Assembly: GCF_031886125.1 (NCBI RefSeq) | Contig: NZ_CP119391.1 | Coordinates: 930,001 to 994,000 of the forward strand | Length of the DNA stretch: 64,000 bases | From: Halomonas piscis | GTDB taxonomy: Bacteria > Pseudomonadota > Gammaproteobacteria > Pseudomonadales > Halomonadaceae | Reading direction: 5' to 3' | Shown here: positions 45,501 to 54,778 of the stretch, one piece after another | How the letters are laid out: the number at the start of each line of letters is the position of its first letter | Numbering within the stretch: the first letter of the stretch is position 1 | Program-made: the position numbers and the translations under genes | The notes under the pieces: generated by a model | What the model was told of the DNA's origin: nothing | What the model saw: only the letters and a program-made list of their open reading frames with translations | The model's database searches: none

Positions 45501-46834
45501 CTGACGAATCCCCACGAATATGTTGCTACTCGCCGCATAGGCTCTGCTCCCTGACTTCCTCGCGAAGTCGTGCTCGGAGGGTTGTCCAAGCAGGCCAAGG
45601 CACGGCGTCGGGTTGATGACGACGAAGACATTCCAAGCCCAGGCGCCACACGGAAAGCACGCTCCGGTGCCGGATACTGTTGCTCTGATAGCGCCGCTGT
45701 TGCCCCCGGGCTCGGACATCCAGGCCGGCCACCATCATGGCCACGTTCGCCAACATGGCGATCAGCAGCAGGACCTCGATGCGCTTGCCCTGGCGAGACT
45801 GATGCATGCCGAAGCCCAGCCCGAACAAGGGACTTTTGACATCGCGGAACCCTTCCTCAATCTGCATGCGCTGTCGGTAGATCGTTACCACTTTATTCGC
45901 CAGCGTTGAGCGGTCCGGCAGATTGCTGACCAGCACCCAGGGCTCCTGCTGACGCCGGGCGATCGTCCGGCTGCCGCCGTCCCGAGAGATCCGGCCTTGT
46001 TTATTGCGATGCTTACGTCCCCGTGGCGGTCGATAATAGAGCACCATCTGAGCGCGGAACGGATGGTTTTCGGCGATCCGGACGGAGCCCCACGCCTGCG
46101 GTTCCGATGTCGCGTGTTGAAACAGGGTCTTCACGGGTTGCCATGCTTCGCCTGACGCCTGGTAACGGGCGGGCTGACGGACCCGTCCAACGATATACCA
46201 GCCGCGCGCTTCAACGGCCCGAAACCACGGGTTACGAAAGCCGGCATCGGTCACCAGGATCGGCGTGGCCTTGTCGGGCAGGATCCTTGCCAGCGCATCC
46301 AGCAGATAGGCTTCACAGTATGGGCATCCTTCCTTGTGATGAACCTTCTCGAAGATGGGCAGCGATCGCCCGGCGAAGGGCACCGCCGCACGCAGCAGGA
46401 AATGCCTGCCGCGGTCATCAATCGGCGACCAGTCCACCAGAATCAGTGGGCGCGTTGTATGGCCGATCAGCAGCGAGGCCATGAGCCAATAGAACAGCGG
46501 TCGTTCCTGATGAAGGTGAGGGTTGCCTAATAGTCGATCGACTCGTTTGATGGCGTGCTTGGCATCCGTCGAGCTCGGCAACGCACGGCCAATGGCCGTT
46601 AATCCCAGACGTCGCTCGCCCAGCAGAGCGCCAACGGTATCGAGGACGGTCTGTAGCCGCTTGGCATGGATCACGGAGAGTGAAGACGTCAGCAAGTTAT
46701 GCAAGAATCGAGGGGCCTGCATGGGTCTCCTTCGCATGTTGTTGTGTGTCGTAACTCACAACATGCATGACTCATGCAGGCTTTTTCAATCCTATCATGC
46801 TGATTTTATTACCCATTTCATGGGGATTCCTCAG
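45501..46834 (-). mobile_element. IS4-family element, 1334 bp, copy 2
   Basis: It is the same element as copy 1, inverted. Its right flank GAGTAATCC (46835-46843) is the complement of copy 1's right flank GGATTACTC, showing that the two junctions once belonged to one insertion in hsdS2. A few base differences from the other copies exist, for example near 45846. Confidence 0.95.
45526..46722 (-). CDS. IS4-family transposase, copy 2
   Basis: It is a 398-residue DDE transposase identical in deduced sequence to copy 1 ([32 protein letters not shown]). Start and ribosome site are the same as in copy 1. Confidence 0.94.
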   Translation of the reverse strand: MQAPRFLHNLLTSSLSVIHAKRLQTVLDTVGALLGERRLGLTAIGRALPSSTDAKHAIKRVDRLLGNPHLHQERPLFYWLMASLLIGHTTRPLILVDWSPIDDRGRHFLLRAAVPFAGRSLPIFEKVHHKEGCPYCEAYLLDALARILPDKATPILVTDAGFRNPWFRAVEARGWYIVGRVRQPARYQASGEAWQPVKTLFQHATSEPQAWGSVRIAENHPFRAQMVLYYRPPRGRKHRNKQGRISRDGGSRTIARRQQEPWVLVSNLPDRSTLANKVVTIYRQRMQIEEGFRDVKSPLFGLGFGMHQSRQGKRIEVLLLIAMLANVAMMVAGLDVRARGQQRRYQSNSIRHRSVLSVWRLGLECLRRHQPDAVPWPAWTTLRARLREEVREQSLCGE

Positions 46835-47109
46835 GAGTAATCCGATTCTTTCTTTATGTAACGACCAGACCACCCTTCGATATTCTCAAGAGCGATAGGG
46901 TTTGCCCGATTGGCAGCGCGATCTGTCACCAAAGTCAGTACATGTTTTAGGCGACGAACCACCCAATGCGCCGGCACTTCACCCAGCCACTCGATACCGG
47001 AATCCTTGTATTCGGGGTATGCGGGACGGGTACTCGGGCTATCCCTGCCCTCGCCCTTCGGGCCAGCCGCCTTGCGGCTGTTCAAATTTGCTCCAGACAA
47101 ATTTGTCAT
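46835..47109 (-). pseudogene. hsdS: Second hsdS, N-terminal fragment (inverted block)
   Basis: The first 91 residues of HsdS2 (MTNLSGANLNSRKAAGPKGE..., then YKDSGIEWLGEVPAHWVVRR and ENIEGWSGRYIKKESDYS) start at 47109 and overlap the displaced hsdM2 stop by 4 bases (ATGA), the usual hsdM-hsdS coupling. The frame stops at IS4 copy 2. Its continuation GDGVAFQKG lies on the other strand at 41929, next to IS4 copy 1. Confidence 0.92.
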
Positions 47110-47212
47110 ACCGCCATCTCCTCGATCATCTGCTTGATGCGGTCGGTACAGGCCTTGAGGTCGGCGTCGATTTCCTCCAGCGGGCGCGGGGGCTCGAAGG
47201 TGTAGAAATGCC
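47106..47212 (-). pseudogene. hsdM: Displaced 3' end of hsdM2
   Basis: These 107 bases encode the last 35 codons of HsdM2: RHFYTFEPPRPLEEIDADLK, then RIKQMIEEMAV and a stop. The flanking 47213-47221 is the complement of CTTTCAACC, the duplication also found at 40577-40585 beside the main hsdM2 piece. Confidence 0.92.
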
Positions 47213-47221
47213 GGTTGAAAG

Positions 47222-48555
47222 CTGACGAATCCCCACGAATATGTTGCTACTCGCCGCATAGGCTCTGCTCCCTGACTTCCTCGCGAAGTCGTGCTCGGAG
47301 GGTTGTCCAAGCAGGCCAAGGCACGGCGTCGGGTTGATGACGACGAAGACATTCCAAGCCCAGGCGCCACACGGAAAGCACGCTCCGGTGCCGGATACTG
47401 TTGCTCTGATAGCGCCGCTGTTGCCCCCGGGCTCGGACATCCAGGCCGGCCACCATCATGGCCACGTTCGCCAACATGGCGATCAGCAGCAGGACCTCGA
47501 TGCGCTTGCCCTGGCGAGACTGATGCATGCCGAAGCCCAGCCCGAACAAGGGACTTTTGACATCGCGAAACCCTTCCTCAATCTGCATGCGCTGTCGGTA
47601 GATCGTTACCACTTTATTCGCCAGCGTTGAGCGGTCCGGCAGATTGCTGACCAGCACCCAGGGCTCCTGCTGACGCCGGGCGATCGTCCGGCTGCCGCCG
47701 TCCCGAGAGATCCGGCCTTGTTTATTGCGATGCTTACGTCCCCGTGGCGGTCGATAATAGAGCACCATCTGAGCGCGGAACGGATGGTTTTCGGCGATCC
47801 GGACGGAGCCCCACGCCTGCGGTTCCGATGTCGCGTGTTGAAACAGGGTCTTCACGGGTTGCCATGCTTCGCCTGACGCCTGGTAACGGGCGGGCTGACG
47901 GACCCGTCCAACGATATACCAGCCGCGCGCTTCAACGGCCCGAAACCACGGGTTACGAAAGCCGGCATCGGTCACCAGGATCGGCGTGGCCTTGTCGGGC
48001 AGGATCCTTGCCAGCGCATCCAGCAGATAGGCTTCACAGTATGGGCATCCTTCCTTGTGATGAACCTTCTCGAAGATGGGCAGCGATCGCCCGGCGAAGG
48101 GCACCGCCGCACGCAGCAGGAAATGCCTGCCGCGGTCATCAATCGGCGACCAGTCCACCAGAATCAGTGGGCGCGTTGTATGGCCGATCAGCAGCGAGGC
48201 CATGAGCCAATAGAACAGCGGTCGTTCCTGATGAAGGTGAGGGTTGCCTAATAGTCGATCGACTCGTTTGATGGCGTGCTTGGCATCCGTCGAGCTCGGC
48301 AACGCACGGCCAATGGCCGTTAATCCCAGACGTCGCTCGCCCAGCAGAGCGCCAACGGTATCGAGGACGGTCTGTAGCCGCTTGGCATGGATCACGGAGA
48401 GTGAAGACGTCAGCAAGTTATGCAAGAATCGAGGGGCCTGCATGGGTCTCCTTCGCATGTTGTTGTGTGTCGTAACTCACAACATGCATGACTCATGCAG
48501 GCTTTTTCAATCCTATCATGCTGATTTTATTACCCATTTCATGGGGATTCCTCAG
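47222..48555 (-). mobile_element. IS4-family element, 1334 bp, copy 3
   Basis: Same ends and length as copies 1 and 2. Its left flank is the other half of the hsdM2 insertion site. Its right flank GCGTGAACC matches no other junction in the window, which suggests that neighbouring sequence (rest of hsdS2, possibly hsdR) was deleted here. Confidence 0.95.
47247..48443 (-). CDS. IS4-family transposase, copy 3
   Basis: It is a 398-residue DDE transposase with the same sequence and start context as copy 1. Confidence 0.94.
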   Translation of the reverse strand: MQAPRFLHNLLTSSLSVIHAKRLQTVLDTVGALLGERRLGLTAIGRALPSSTDAKHAIKRVDRLLGNPHLHQERPLFYWLMASLLIGHTTRPLILVDWSPIDDRGRHFLLRAAVPFAGRSLPIFEKVHHKEGCPYCEAYLLDALARILPDKATPILVTDAGFRNPWFRAVEARGWYIVGRVRQPARYQASGEAWQPVKTLFQHATSEPQAWGSVRIAENHPFRAQMVLYYRPPRGRKHRNKQGRISRDGGSRTIARRQQEPWVLVSNLPDRSTLANKVVTIYRQRMQIEEGFRDVKSPLFGLGFGMHQSRQGKRIEVLLLIAMLANVAMMVAGLDVRARGQQRRYQSNSIRHRSVLSVWRLGLECLRRHQPDAVPWPAWTTLRARLREEVREQSLCGE

Positions 48556-48650
48556 GCGTGAACCCTTGCCCACTTGGGTATCAACGTGCTGTCTCACGGC
48601 TGTTATGCTCCCAGCAGAATCCCAAACTCCGTAAACAGGAGGGCCGTCAC

Positions 48651-49124
48651 ATGACCGATGAGATCAAGCCGCCAGTTCCGCCTTTCGACTCGGCGTCAGC
48701 CGCTGAGAAGGTGCGTCTTGCAGAGGATGCCTGGAATACGCGCGACGCCCAAAAAGTGGCGCTTGCTTACACCACGGACAGCCAGTGGCGTAATCGCAAT
48801 GAGTTTATCAAGGGGCGTGAGCAGATTGTGGCATTTTTGCAGCGCAAGTGGCGTAGGGAGCTGGACTATCGGCTTATCAAGGAGCTGTGGATTGCCGATG
48901 GCCATAAGATTGCCGTGCGCTTTGCCTACGAGTGGCACAACGATTCGGGGCTATGGTTCCGGTCCTACGGGAATGAAAACTGGGAGTTCAACGACGCGGG
49001 TCTGATGAAGCGCCGCATTGCAAGTATCAACGATCTGCCAATAGAAGAGTCCGAGCGAAAGTTCCGTTGGCCGCTCGGCCGCCGTCCGGATGACCATCCG
49101 GGGTTGTCAGAGCTCGGCCTATAG
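48651..49124 (+). CDS. DUF1348/NTF2-like small protein
   Basis: The product is 157 residues. The pattern [40 protein letters not shown] and [14 protein letters not shown], then [20 protein letters not shown], fits the DUF1348 family of NTF2-like cone-shaped proteins. Members are small soluble enzymes or binding proteins of unknown substrate. AGGAGG lies 9 bases before the ATG. It is the first intact gene after the scrambled locus. Confidence 0.88.
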   Translation: MTDEIKPPVPPFDSASAAEKVRLAEDAWNTRDAQKVALAYTTDSQWRNRNEFIKGREQIVAFLQRKWRRELDYRLIKELWIADGHKIAVRFAYEWHNDSGLWFRSYGNENWEFNDAGLMKRRIASINDLPIEESERKFRWPLGRRPDDHPGLSELGL

Positions 49125-49221
49125 GCGCCCGCTCAGCGTTAACGCCGCTGGCTGTCGCGATAGCGGGGCAGCGGATGCTACAGTTCCACGGAGACCCTGC
49201 CATTAGCCGGAAAGGCCTGCC

Positions 49222-50481
49222 ATGCCTATCGAATCGCCCCCCTTGTCCCTTGAACGCCTGAACGCCACCCGAAACAGCCTTCGCGACGCCGTCGTTCATA
49301 CGGCGCAGTGGCACAACGATGCGCTGTCTGCGACGTTGAACACCTCGCTGGCCTTCAAGTACGAGAACCTGCAGCGCGCGGGCTCCTTCAAGATACGCGG
49401 GGCCACCAACAAGATTGCTCGGTTATTGGCAACCGGGGCGCAGGGCAACGGGGTGATCGCCGCCTCGGCCGGCAACCACGCTCAGGGGGTGGCGCGGGCG
49501 GCCGGCCTTGCCGGGCTTCGCGCCGTCGTGGTGATGCCGGTCAACGCGCCTTTAACCAAGGTAGAAGCCTGCCGCAAGATGGGGGCGGAGGTTCACCTGC
49601 ACGGTACCAATCTGGAGCAGGCTACCGAGCTTGCCCAGGAGGTTGCCCGCCGGGATAACCTGGCGTTTCTCTCGCCCTACGATGACTGGGATGTGATCGC
49701 CGGCCAGGCCAGCTGCGGTCTGGAAATGTTCGAGGACGACCCGGACGTGACGCTGGCGGTGGTGCCCCTGGGCGGCGGCGGTCTGCTGTCCGGCGTGGCG
49801 CTGGCGCTCAAGCTGCAAAATCCGGCCATTCGCGTGGTCGGCGTACAGACCGACACCGTGGCGCCCTGGCGGCGCTTTCTAGCCGATGGCAGCATCGAGG
49901 AAGTTGCACCCGATGCCCACACCATCGCCGATGGCATCAAGGTCAAGCGCGCCGGTGAGCTCACCCGCCAGGTCATCGCGCGTTACGTGGACGACATCGT
50001 CACCGTCAGCGACAACGCCATCGCCGAGGCCATCGTCACCCTGCTCGAGCATACCCATACCATCGGCGAAGGGGCCGGGGTCATCGGCCTGGCAGCCCTG
50101 ATGAGCGGCAGGATCCCGGTCAGTGAGCGAGACCGGGTGGTCTGCGTGATCTCGGGAGGGAACGTGGATACCAGCCTGGTAGGCCGCTCCATCGACTACG
50201 GCCTCGCTTCCAGCGGCCGCCTGATCAACCTGTCGGTGACCATCCAGGACACGCCGGGCAACCTTGCCCACCTGCTCGATACCGTCGCCAGGCTCAGCGT
50301 GAACATCCGTCACGTGGAGCATCGCCGCGGCGAGCTTCACGTGCCTGTGGGCATGACGCAGGTGATTCTCGAAATGGAAGCCCGGGGTCCCGAGCACCAG
50401 GAACAGCTGGTTACCCTGTTCCAGGAAGAAGGGCTCCAGGTCAACACGCTGACGACCCGCCAGCCCAAAGGCCAGGCGTGA
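49222..50481 (+). CDS. ilvA: Threonine ammonia-lyase
   Basis: This 419-residue PLP enzyme converts threonine to 2-oxobutanoate and ammonia, feeding isoleucine synthesis. The PLP lysine is Lys57 in AGSFKIRGA. ASAGNHAQGVA and the glycine loop LGGGGLLSG bind the cofactor phosphate, and VCVISGGNVD lies near the end of the catalytic domain. The last 75 residues (SVTIQDTPGNLAHLLDTVAR) are one ACT domain. The length fits the single-ACT type, so tdcB-like catabolic use is also possible. The gene stands alone. Confidence 0.92.
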   Translation: MPIESPPLSLERLNATRNSLRDAVVHTAQWHNDALSATLNTSLAFKYENLQRAGSFKIRGATNKIARLLATGAQGNGVIAASAGNHAQGVARAAGLAGLRAVVVMPVNAPLTKVEACRKMGAEVHLHGTNLEQATELAQEVARRDNLAFLSPYDDWDVIAGQASCGLEMFEDDPDVTLAVVPLGGGGLLSGVALALKLQNPAIRVVGVQTDTVAPWRRFLADGSIEEVAPDAHTIADGIKVKRAGELTRQVIARYVDDIVTVSDNAIAEAIVTLLEHTHTIGEGAGVIGLAALMSGRIPVSERDRVVCVISGGNVDTSLVGRSIDYGLASSGRLINLSVTIQDTPGNLAHLLDTVARLSVNIRHVEHRRGELHVPVGMTQVILEMEARGPEHQEQLVTLFQEEGLQVNTLTTRQPKGQA

Positions 50482-50542
50482 TCTCTCGGCGGCACCCGGT
50501 CGACGATGATTCTTTCCCATGTCCAAGGGAGGTTAACGCGCT

Positions 50543-51472
50543 ATGCAATCTGTCGTACTGCTTGATGGCGGCCTGGGTCAGGAGGTTTACCGGCGTGCGC
50601 GCGATATAAGCTCGCCGCTGTGGTCGGTTGCCGTGATGCAGGAGCAGCCCGAGGTGGTCACCGGCGTACACGCGGATTTCATCCGTGCCGGGGCCAAGAC
50701 TCTGACCCTGAATACCTACGCCGCCACCCCGACTCGCTTGCGCAGGCAGGGCATGCAAGAGCAGCTGGCCGGCGTTCATCAGCAGGCCTTTGACGTGCTG
50801 AGGCAGGCCATGGACAGCGCGGCAACCGAGGTGGATATCGCCGGGTGCCTGCCGCCCCTGGCGGCGAGCTATCAGGGCCAGCCGGAGCGCTCTTTCGAGG
50901 ATCTACTGGAAGAGTACGCCCAGCTGGTGGGGCTTCAGGCCGCGGCGGATGTGCTGCTGATCGAAACCATGACCAACACCCTGGAGGCGCGGGCCGCCTG
51001 CGCCGCCGCCCGCCGTCTGGACAAGCCCTACGGCGTCGCGTTTCGGCTGGAAGCGAACGGCAGGCTCAAATCCGGCGAGACGCTGGACGAAGCGGTCGCG
51101 GCCGTCATCCCTTATGCGCCCACCGCGGTGATGCTGAACTGCTGCGATCCTCAGTGGATAGCCACTGCCATGCCCGCCCTGGCCAACCGCTATGCGTGCG
51201 TCGGCGGCTATGCCAATGCCTTCAAGTCCGTGGAGGCCCTGGCCAAAGGCGGCTCGGTGGACGCGCTGGAGGCACGAGAGGACCTTTCCCCGGCGGCGTA
51301 TCATGCCTATGTCAGCCAATGGCTGGACAGCGGCGCTACGATTGTCGGCGGCTGCTGCGATATCACCCCGGCGCACATTGCGCATACGGCGACGCGGCTC
51401 GCGGAGGCGTACGAGATCGTGCCGTTTTCTAGCCTCCGGGATGGTCAGGCCTCCGGCGCCAGCGGGCGATAG
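50543..51472 (+). CDS. Homocysteine S-methyltransferase family protein
   Basis: The product is 309 residues. It starts VVLLDGGLGQEVYRRARDIS, a typical barrel start, and has LTLNTYAATPTRL, IAGCLPPLA and the zinc-binding cysteines in MLNCCDPQW and VGGCCDITPAHI. These features fit MmuM-like enzymes that make methionine from homocysteine and a methyl donor such as S-methylmethionine. The preceding gap holds a GGAGG before the ATG. The donor cannot be told from the sequence. Confidence 0.9.
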   Translation: MQSVVLLDGGLGQEVYRRARDISSPLWSVAVMQEQPEVVTGVHADFIRAGAKTLTLNTYAATPTRLRRQGMQEQLAGVHQQAFDVLRQAMDSAATEVDIAGCLPPLAASYQGQPERSFEDLLEEYAQLVGLQAAADVLLIETMTNTLEARAACAAARRLDKPYGVAFRLEANGRLKSGETLDEAVAAVIPYAPTAVMLNCCDPQWIATAMPALANRYACVGGYANAFKSVEALAKGGSVDALEAREDLSPAAYHAYVSQWLDSGATIVGGCCDITPAHIAHTATRLAEAYEIVPFSSLRDGQASGASGR

Positions 51473-52309
51473 TCAGGTGTTGAGCACCACGCCTCCGTTG
51501 AGGTGCAGGGTTTGCCCGGTCATGTACGACGATTCTTCGCTTGCCAGATAGACGTAGGCCGGGCCCATTTCGCTGGGCTGGCCGGCGCGGTCCATGGGCA
51601 CCTGCCCGCCAAAGCTTTCGACCTTTTCGGCATCGAAGCTTGCGGGGATCAGCGGTGTCCATACCGGCCCCGGGGCCACGGCGTTGACGCGGATGCCCTT
51701 GTCGACCAGGGAGATGGCCAGCGAGCGCACCAGCCCCTGAATCGCCCCTTTGGTAGCGGAGTAGTCAATCAAGGTGTCGTTGCCCTTGAAAGCGTTGATG
51801 GACGAGGTGGCGATGATGCTGTCGCCTTCCTGCATGTGGGGCAGGGCGGCCTTGCTCATATAGAAATGGCTGAAGATGTTGGTCTGGAAGGTGCGCTGGA
51901 GCTGATCGTCGGGAATCTGGGTGATGTCGTCCCAGTCGTACTGCTCTGCCGCGTTGTTGACCAGGATATTCAGCCTGCCGAAGGTTTTCAGGGTCTGGTC
52001 GACCACCTCGCGGCAGAAGGCGGCTTCGCCCACGTCGCCCTGAAGCAGCAAACAGCGCCGGCCCTCTGCCTCCACCAGGTCCCGGGTTTCATCGAGGTAG
52101 GCAAGCACGCAATCGGCGCCTTCGCGGGCGAAGTGCAGCGCTACCGCGCGGCCGATGCCGCTGTCGCCGCCGGTGATGACGGCCACCTTTTGGTGGAGTT
52201 TGTGACTGCCGCGGTAGCCGGCGCGGATGTACTCGGGCTCCGGCGCCATGGCGTGCTCTTTGCCGGGCTGATGCGCCTGCTGCTGGGGTGGCTGTTTCCG
52301 TTCTGTCAT
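51473..52309 (-). CDS. Short-chain dehydrogenase/reductase (YghA-like)
   Basis: The product is 278 residues. A Gln/Pro-rich tail of about 35 residues precedes the Rossmann fold: VAVITGGDSGIGRAVALHFA (NAD(P) binding), LVNNAAEQ, the catalytic Ser in ATSSINAF and YSATKGAIQ (Tyr-x3-Lys). The N-terminal extension and length match the YghA type of NADP-dependent oxidoreductases often linked to stress. The start at 52309 (MTERKQPPQ) is chosen over in-frame upstream codons. It ends right beside the convergent methyltransferase gene. Confidence 0.9.
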   Translation of the reverse strand: MTERKQPPQQQAHQPGKEHAMAPEPEYIRAGYRGSHKLHQKVAVITGGDSGIGRAVALHFAREGADCVLAYLDETRDLVEAEGRRCLLLQGDVGEAAFCREVVDQTLKTFGRLNILVNNAAEQYDWDDITQIPDDQLQRTFQTNIFSHFYMSKAALPHMQEGDSIIATSSINAFKGNDTLIDYSATKGAIQGLVRSLAISLVDKGIRVNAVAPGPVWTPLIPASFDAEKVESFGGQVPMDRAGQPSEMGPAYVYLASEESSYMTGQTLHLNGGVVLNT

Positions 52310-52366
52310 GATAAACACTCCGTTTGACTGTAATTGTTGCTCTGACAGAGAGGGGGGAAGGTCAGT

Positions 52367-52558
52367 ATGCCGGCAAAATCCAAAGCACAGCAAATGGCGG
52401 CCGGCGCTGCGCTGGCAGCCAGGCGCGGCGAGCAGAAGGTCAGCGAGCTGGATGGCGCCGCCAGGTCCATGTATGACTCCATGAGCGAAGAAGAGCTGGA
52501 GAAAATGGCATCGACCCAGCGTAGCGGCAAGCCCCGGCACGACGCTCAGTCCGACTGA
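52367..52558 (+). CDS. Small DUF3008-like protein
   Basis: The product is 63 residues: MPAKSKAQQMAAGAALAARR, then SELDGAARSMYDSMSEEELE and STQRSGKPRH. This small, charged, Ala/Lys-rich pattern matches the DUF3008 family, common in proteobacteria with no known function. It is transcribed divergently from the dehydrogenase, 57 bp away, so they may share a control region. Confidence 0.8.
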   Translation: MPAKSKAQQMAAGAALAARRGEQKVSELDGAARSMYDSMSEEELEKMASTQRSGKPRHDAQSD

Positions 52559-52683
52559 GCCCGGGTGGCGCCCGGCGTTTCGCCTGGCCATCCCTTTCTG
52601 CTAGATATTTTTTGCTGTAAAATCGCCGACTTATAGATTGTTTTATTCAGGCGGGCAGCCTAGGCCTGCTTTATGGAGTGACC

Positions 52684-54051
52684 ATGGAAAACGCTTCGGC
52701 GGAGCAGACGAAGGCCAGCAAGCGCAATTTGTTGATGTTTGTGCTTCCCTCATTGCTGGGCGTTTTTCTGTTCATGACGCCGGTGAGCTATCAAGGCGAG
52801 CTCACCATCATGATAGCGGTGCTGGCAAAAAGCCTGCAGGCTGCCTTGTCGGGGGCACTGCCCAGCATTGTGACCGCCTTGATCTGTGTCTCGGCGGTGA
52901 TGTCGCTGCTGGTGACCGTGTTCAAGCCAAGGTCGATCGTCAGCTATCCGTTTTTGAACACCTTGTTCAATACGTCGCCGGTGTGGCTGATCAGCCGACT
53001 GGTGGGCGCGGCGTTTGTGGTGATGGTTTACGCCCGCCTGGGGCCGGAGATTCTGTATGGCAGCGATACCGGCGGGCTGGTGCTGAACGATCTGCTGCCC
53101 GTGCTGTTTGCGGTGTTTGTGTTTGCCGGTTTGCTGCTGCCGCTACTGCTCGATTTTGGCCTGCTGGAGTTTATTGGCACCTTGCTGACCGGCATCATGC
53201 GCCCGATTTTTCGCCTGCCCGGCCGCTCCGCCGTGGACTGCATGGCTTCCTGGCTGGGTGACGGCAGCGTGGGCATTCTGCTCACCAGCAAGCAGTATGA
53301 AACCAATCATTACACCCATCGCGAGGCGGCGGTCATTGGTACCACGTTTTCCGCGGTGTCGATCACCTTTAGCCTGGTGGTGTTGGCCCAGGTAAAACTG
53401 GAACACCTGTTTCTGCCGTTCTATTTTACGGTATGCCTGGCCGGGGTGGTGGCCGCCATCGTCGTACCGCGCCTGCCGCCGCTAAGCTGGAAAAAAGACA
53501 CCTTTATCAACGGTGAAACCCGTTCACCCGAAAGCGAAGCCACGCCTGCGGGCTATTCGCCGCTAAGCCACGGCTATGCGCTGGCTCTGGCTCGGGCCAG
53601 CCGGATTGACAGCCTCGGTCTGGTGGTCCGCACCGGCATTCACAACGCGCTGGATATGGTGCTGGGGGTGTTACCCGTGGTGATGGCGTTTGGCACCCTG
53701 GCACTGGTGATCGCCGAGACCACGCCGCTGTTTCACTGGCTGGGCTTGCCGTTCGTGCCGCTGCTCGAATGGTTGCGCATCCCCGAAGCCGCCGCCGCCT
53801 CCGAGACCATGGTGGTCGGCTTTGCCGACATGTTTATTCCGGCTATTTTGGCAAGCGCCATCGAAAACGACATGACGCGCTTTGTGATTGCCGCCCTGTC
53901 TGTCACTCAGCTGATTTATATGTCGGAAGTGGGTGCCCTGCTGCTTGGCAGCAAGGTCCCGGTCAACGTGATCGAGCTGTTTGTGATCTTCCTGCAGCGC
54001 ACCCTGGTGACCTTGCCGGTTATAGCCCTGGTGGCACACGGGGTGTTTTAA
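52684..54051 (+). CDS. YjiH-family membrane protein (nucleoside-recognition GATE domain)
   Basis: The product is a 455-residue membrane protein with about ten hydrophobic segments. The central part (LPGRSAVDCMASWLGDGSVG) and the repeat-like region near the end (ASETMVVGFADMFIPAILAS) are features of GATE-domain transporters related to YjiH. The substrate is unknown. A GGAG lies 6 bases before ATG 52684. The 125-bp gap before it is AT-rich and may hold its promoter. Confidence 0.85.
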   Translation: MENASAEQTKASKRNLLMFVLPSLLGVFLFMTPVSYQGELTIMIAVLAKSLQAALSGALPSIVTALICVSAVMSLLVTVFKPRSIVSYPFLNTLFNTSPVWLISRLVGAAFVVMVYARLGPEILYGSDTGGLVLNDLLPVLFAVFVFAGLLLPLLLDFGLLEFIGTLLTGIMRPIFRLPGRSAVDCMASWLGDGSVGILLTSKQYETNHYTHREAAVIGTTFSAVSITFSLVVLAQVKLEHLFLPFYFTVCLAGVVAAIVVPRLPPLSWKKDTFINGETRSPESEATPAGYSPLSHGYALALARASRIDSLGLVVRTGIHNALDMVLGVLPVVMAFGTLALVIAETTPLFHWLGLPFVPLLEWLRIPEAAAASETMVVGFADMFIPAILASAIENDMTRFVIAALSVTQLIYMSEVGALLLGSKVPVNVIELFVIFLQRTLVTLPVIALVAHGVF

Positions 54052-54138
54052 GCGGCCTTGCGGCTGGCGTTAAGCCGCTGGCGATTCCAGCGGCTTTTGC
54101 TGGCGCGCGATGGGCGTAGAAGCGTTCCGTTCCCGCCA

Positions 54139-54690
54139 TCAGACGACTGCCCCGCCCAGCACGTTTTTCACGTGCTCGAGCGCTACCTCGTGGCCGGGCT
54201 GGTTGAAGCTGGCCACGCCCTTTTCGTGCACGACGATGTCAAAGCCCTTGTTGTAGGCGTCTATCGCCGTGTGGAGGATGCAGATATCGGTGCACACGCC
54301 CACCAGGTGCAGCTCGGTGATGCCGCGCTCGCGCAGCTTGGTCTCCAGCGGGGTGCCGACAAAGGCGCTGTAGCGGGTCTTGTCAGAGTTGTGCACGTGG
54401 GGCTTGTCGCGATGCTTCTCGTACGCCTCGGCCAGCTTGCCGTAGAGTTCGCGTCCCGGAGTGCCCATGATGTTGTGCGGCGGGAAGAGCCTGGCTTCCG
54501 GGTGGTAGGGATCGTCCGCGAGATGGGCGTCGATGGCGAAGAAGACGTCGTCGCCGGCTTCGATGAAGGCCTCGGTAAGATCGACGATGTCGTCCTCCAG
54601 CGCCTGGCCCGGGGCGCCGCAGGAGAGTTTGCCGTCTTCGGCGACAAAGTCGTGGGTGTAGTCGATGTTCAGCAGGGCTTTCTTGCTCAT
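54139..54690 (-). CDS. Cysteine hydrolase (isochorismatase/nicotinamidase-like)
   Basis: The product is 183 residues. The catalytic triad is visible as Asp10 (LLNIDYTHDF), the Lys in DKTRYSAFVGTPL and the Cys in LVGVCTDICILHTA. The family hydrolyses amide or ester bonds; the IDAHLADDPYHPEA segment is like the metal site of nicotinamidases. It is divergent from the quinone reductase, 88 bp away. Confidence 0.9.
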   Translation of the reverse strand: MSKKALLNIDYTHDFVAEDGKLSCGAPGQALEDDIVDLTEAFIEAGDDVFFAIDAHLADDPYHPEARLFPPHNIMGTPGRELYGKLAEAYEKHRDKPHVHNSDKTRYSAFVGTPLETKLRERGITELHLVGVCTDICILHTAIDAYNKGFDIVVHEKGVASFNQPGHEVALEHVKNVLGGAVV

Positions 54691-54778
54691 CTTCTACCAT
54701 AGCGAAGTCGTTCGCGGGCAGAAAGCCGCGCCAAACGCAGCGTCCGCTTTTTCGCCGGAGCCGAGAGGAGGAAATGCC

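Noticed and set aside
54222-54232. TTTTCGTGCACG near the cysteine hydrolase as a sixth palindrome copy
   Set aside because: It shares only a short core, lacks the full symmetric arms and lies in a conserved coding region.
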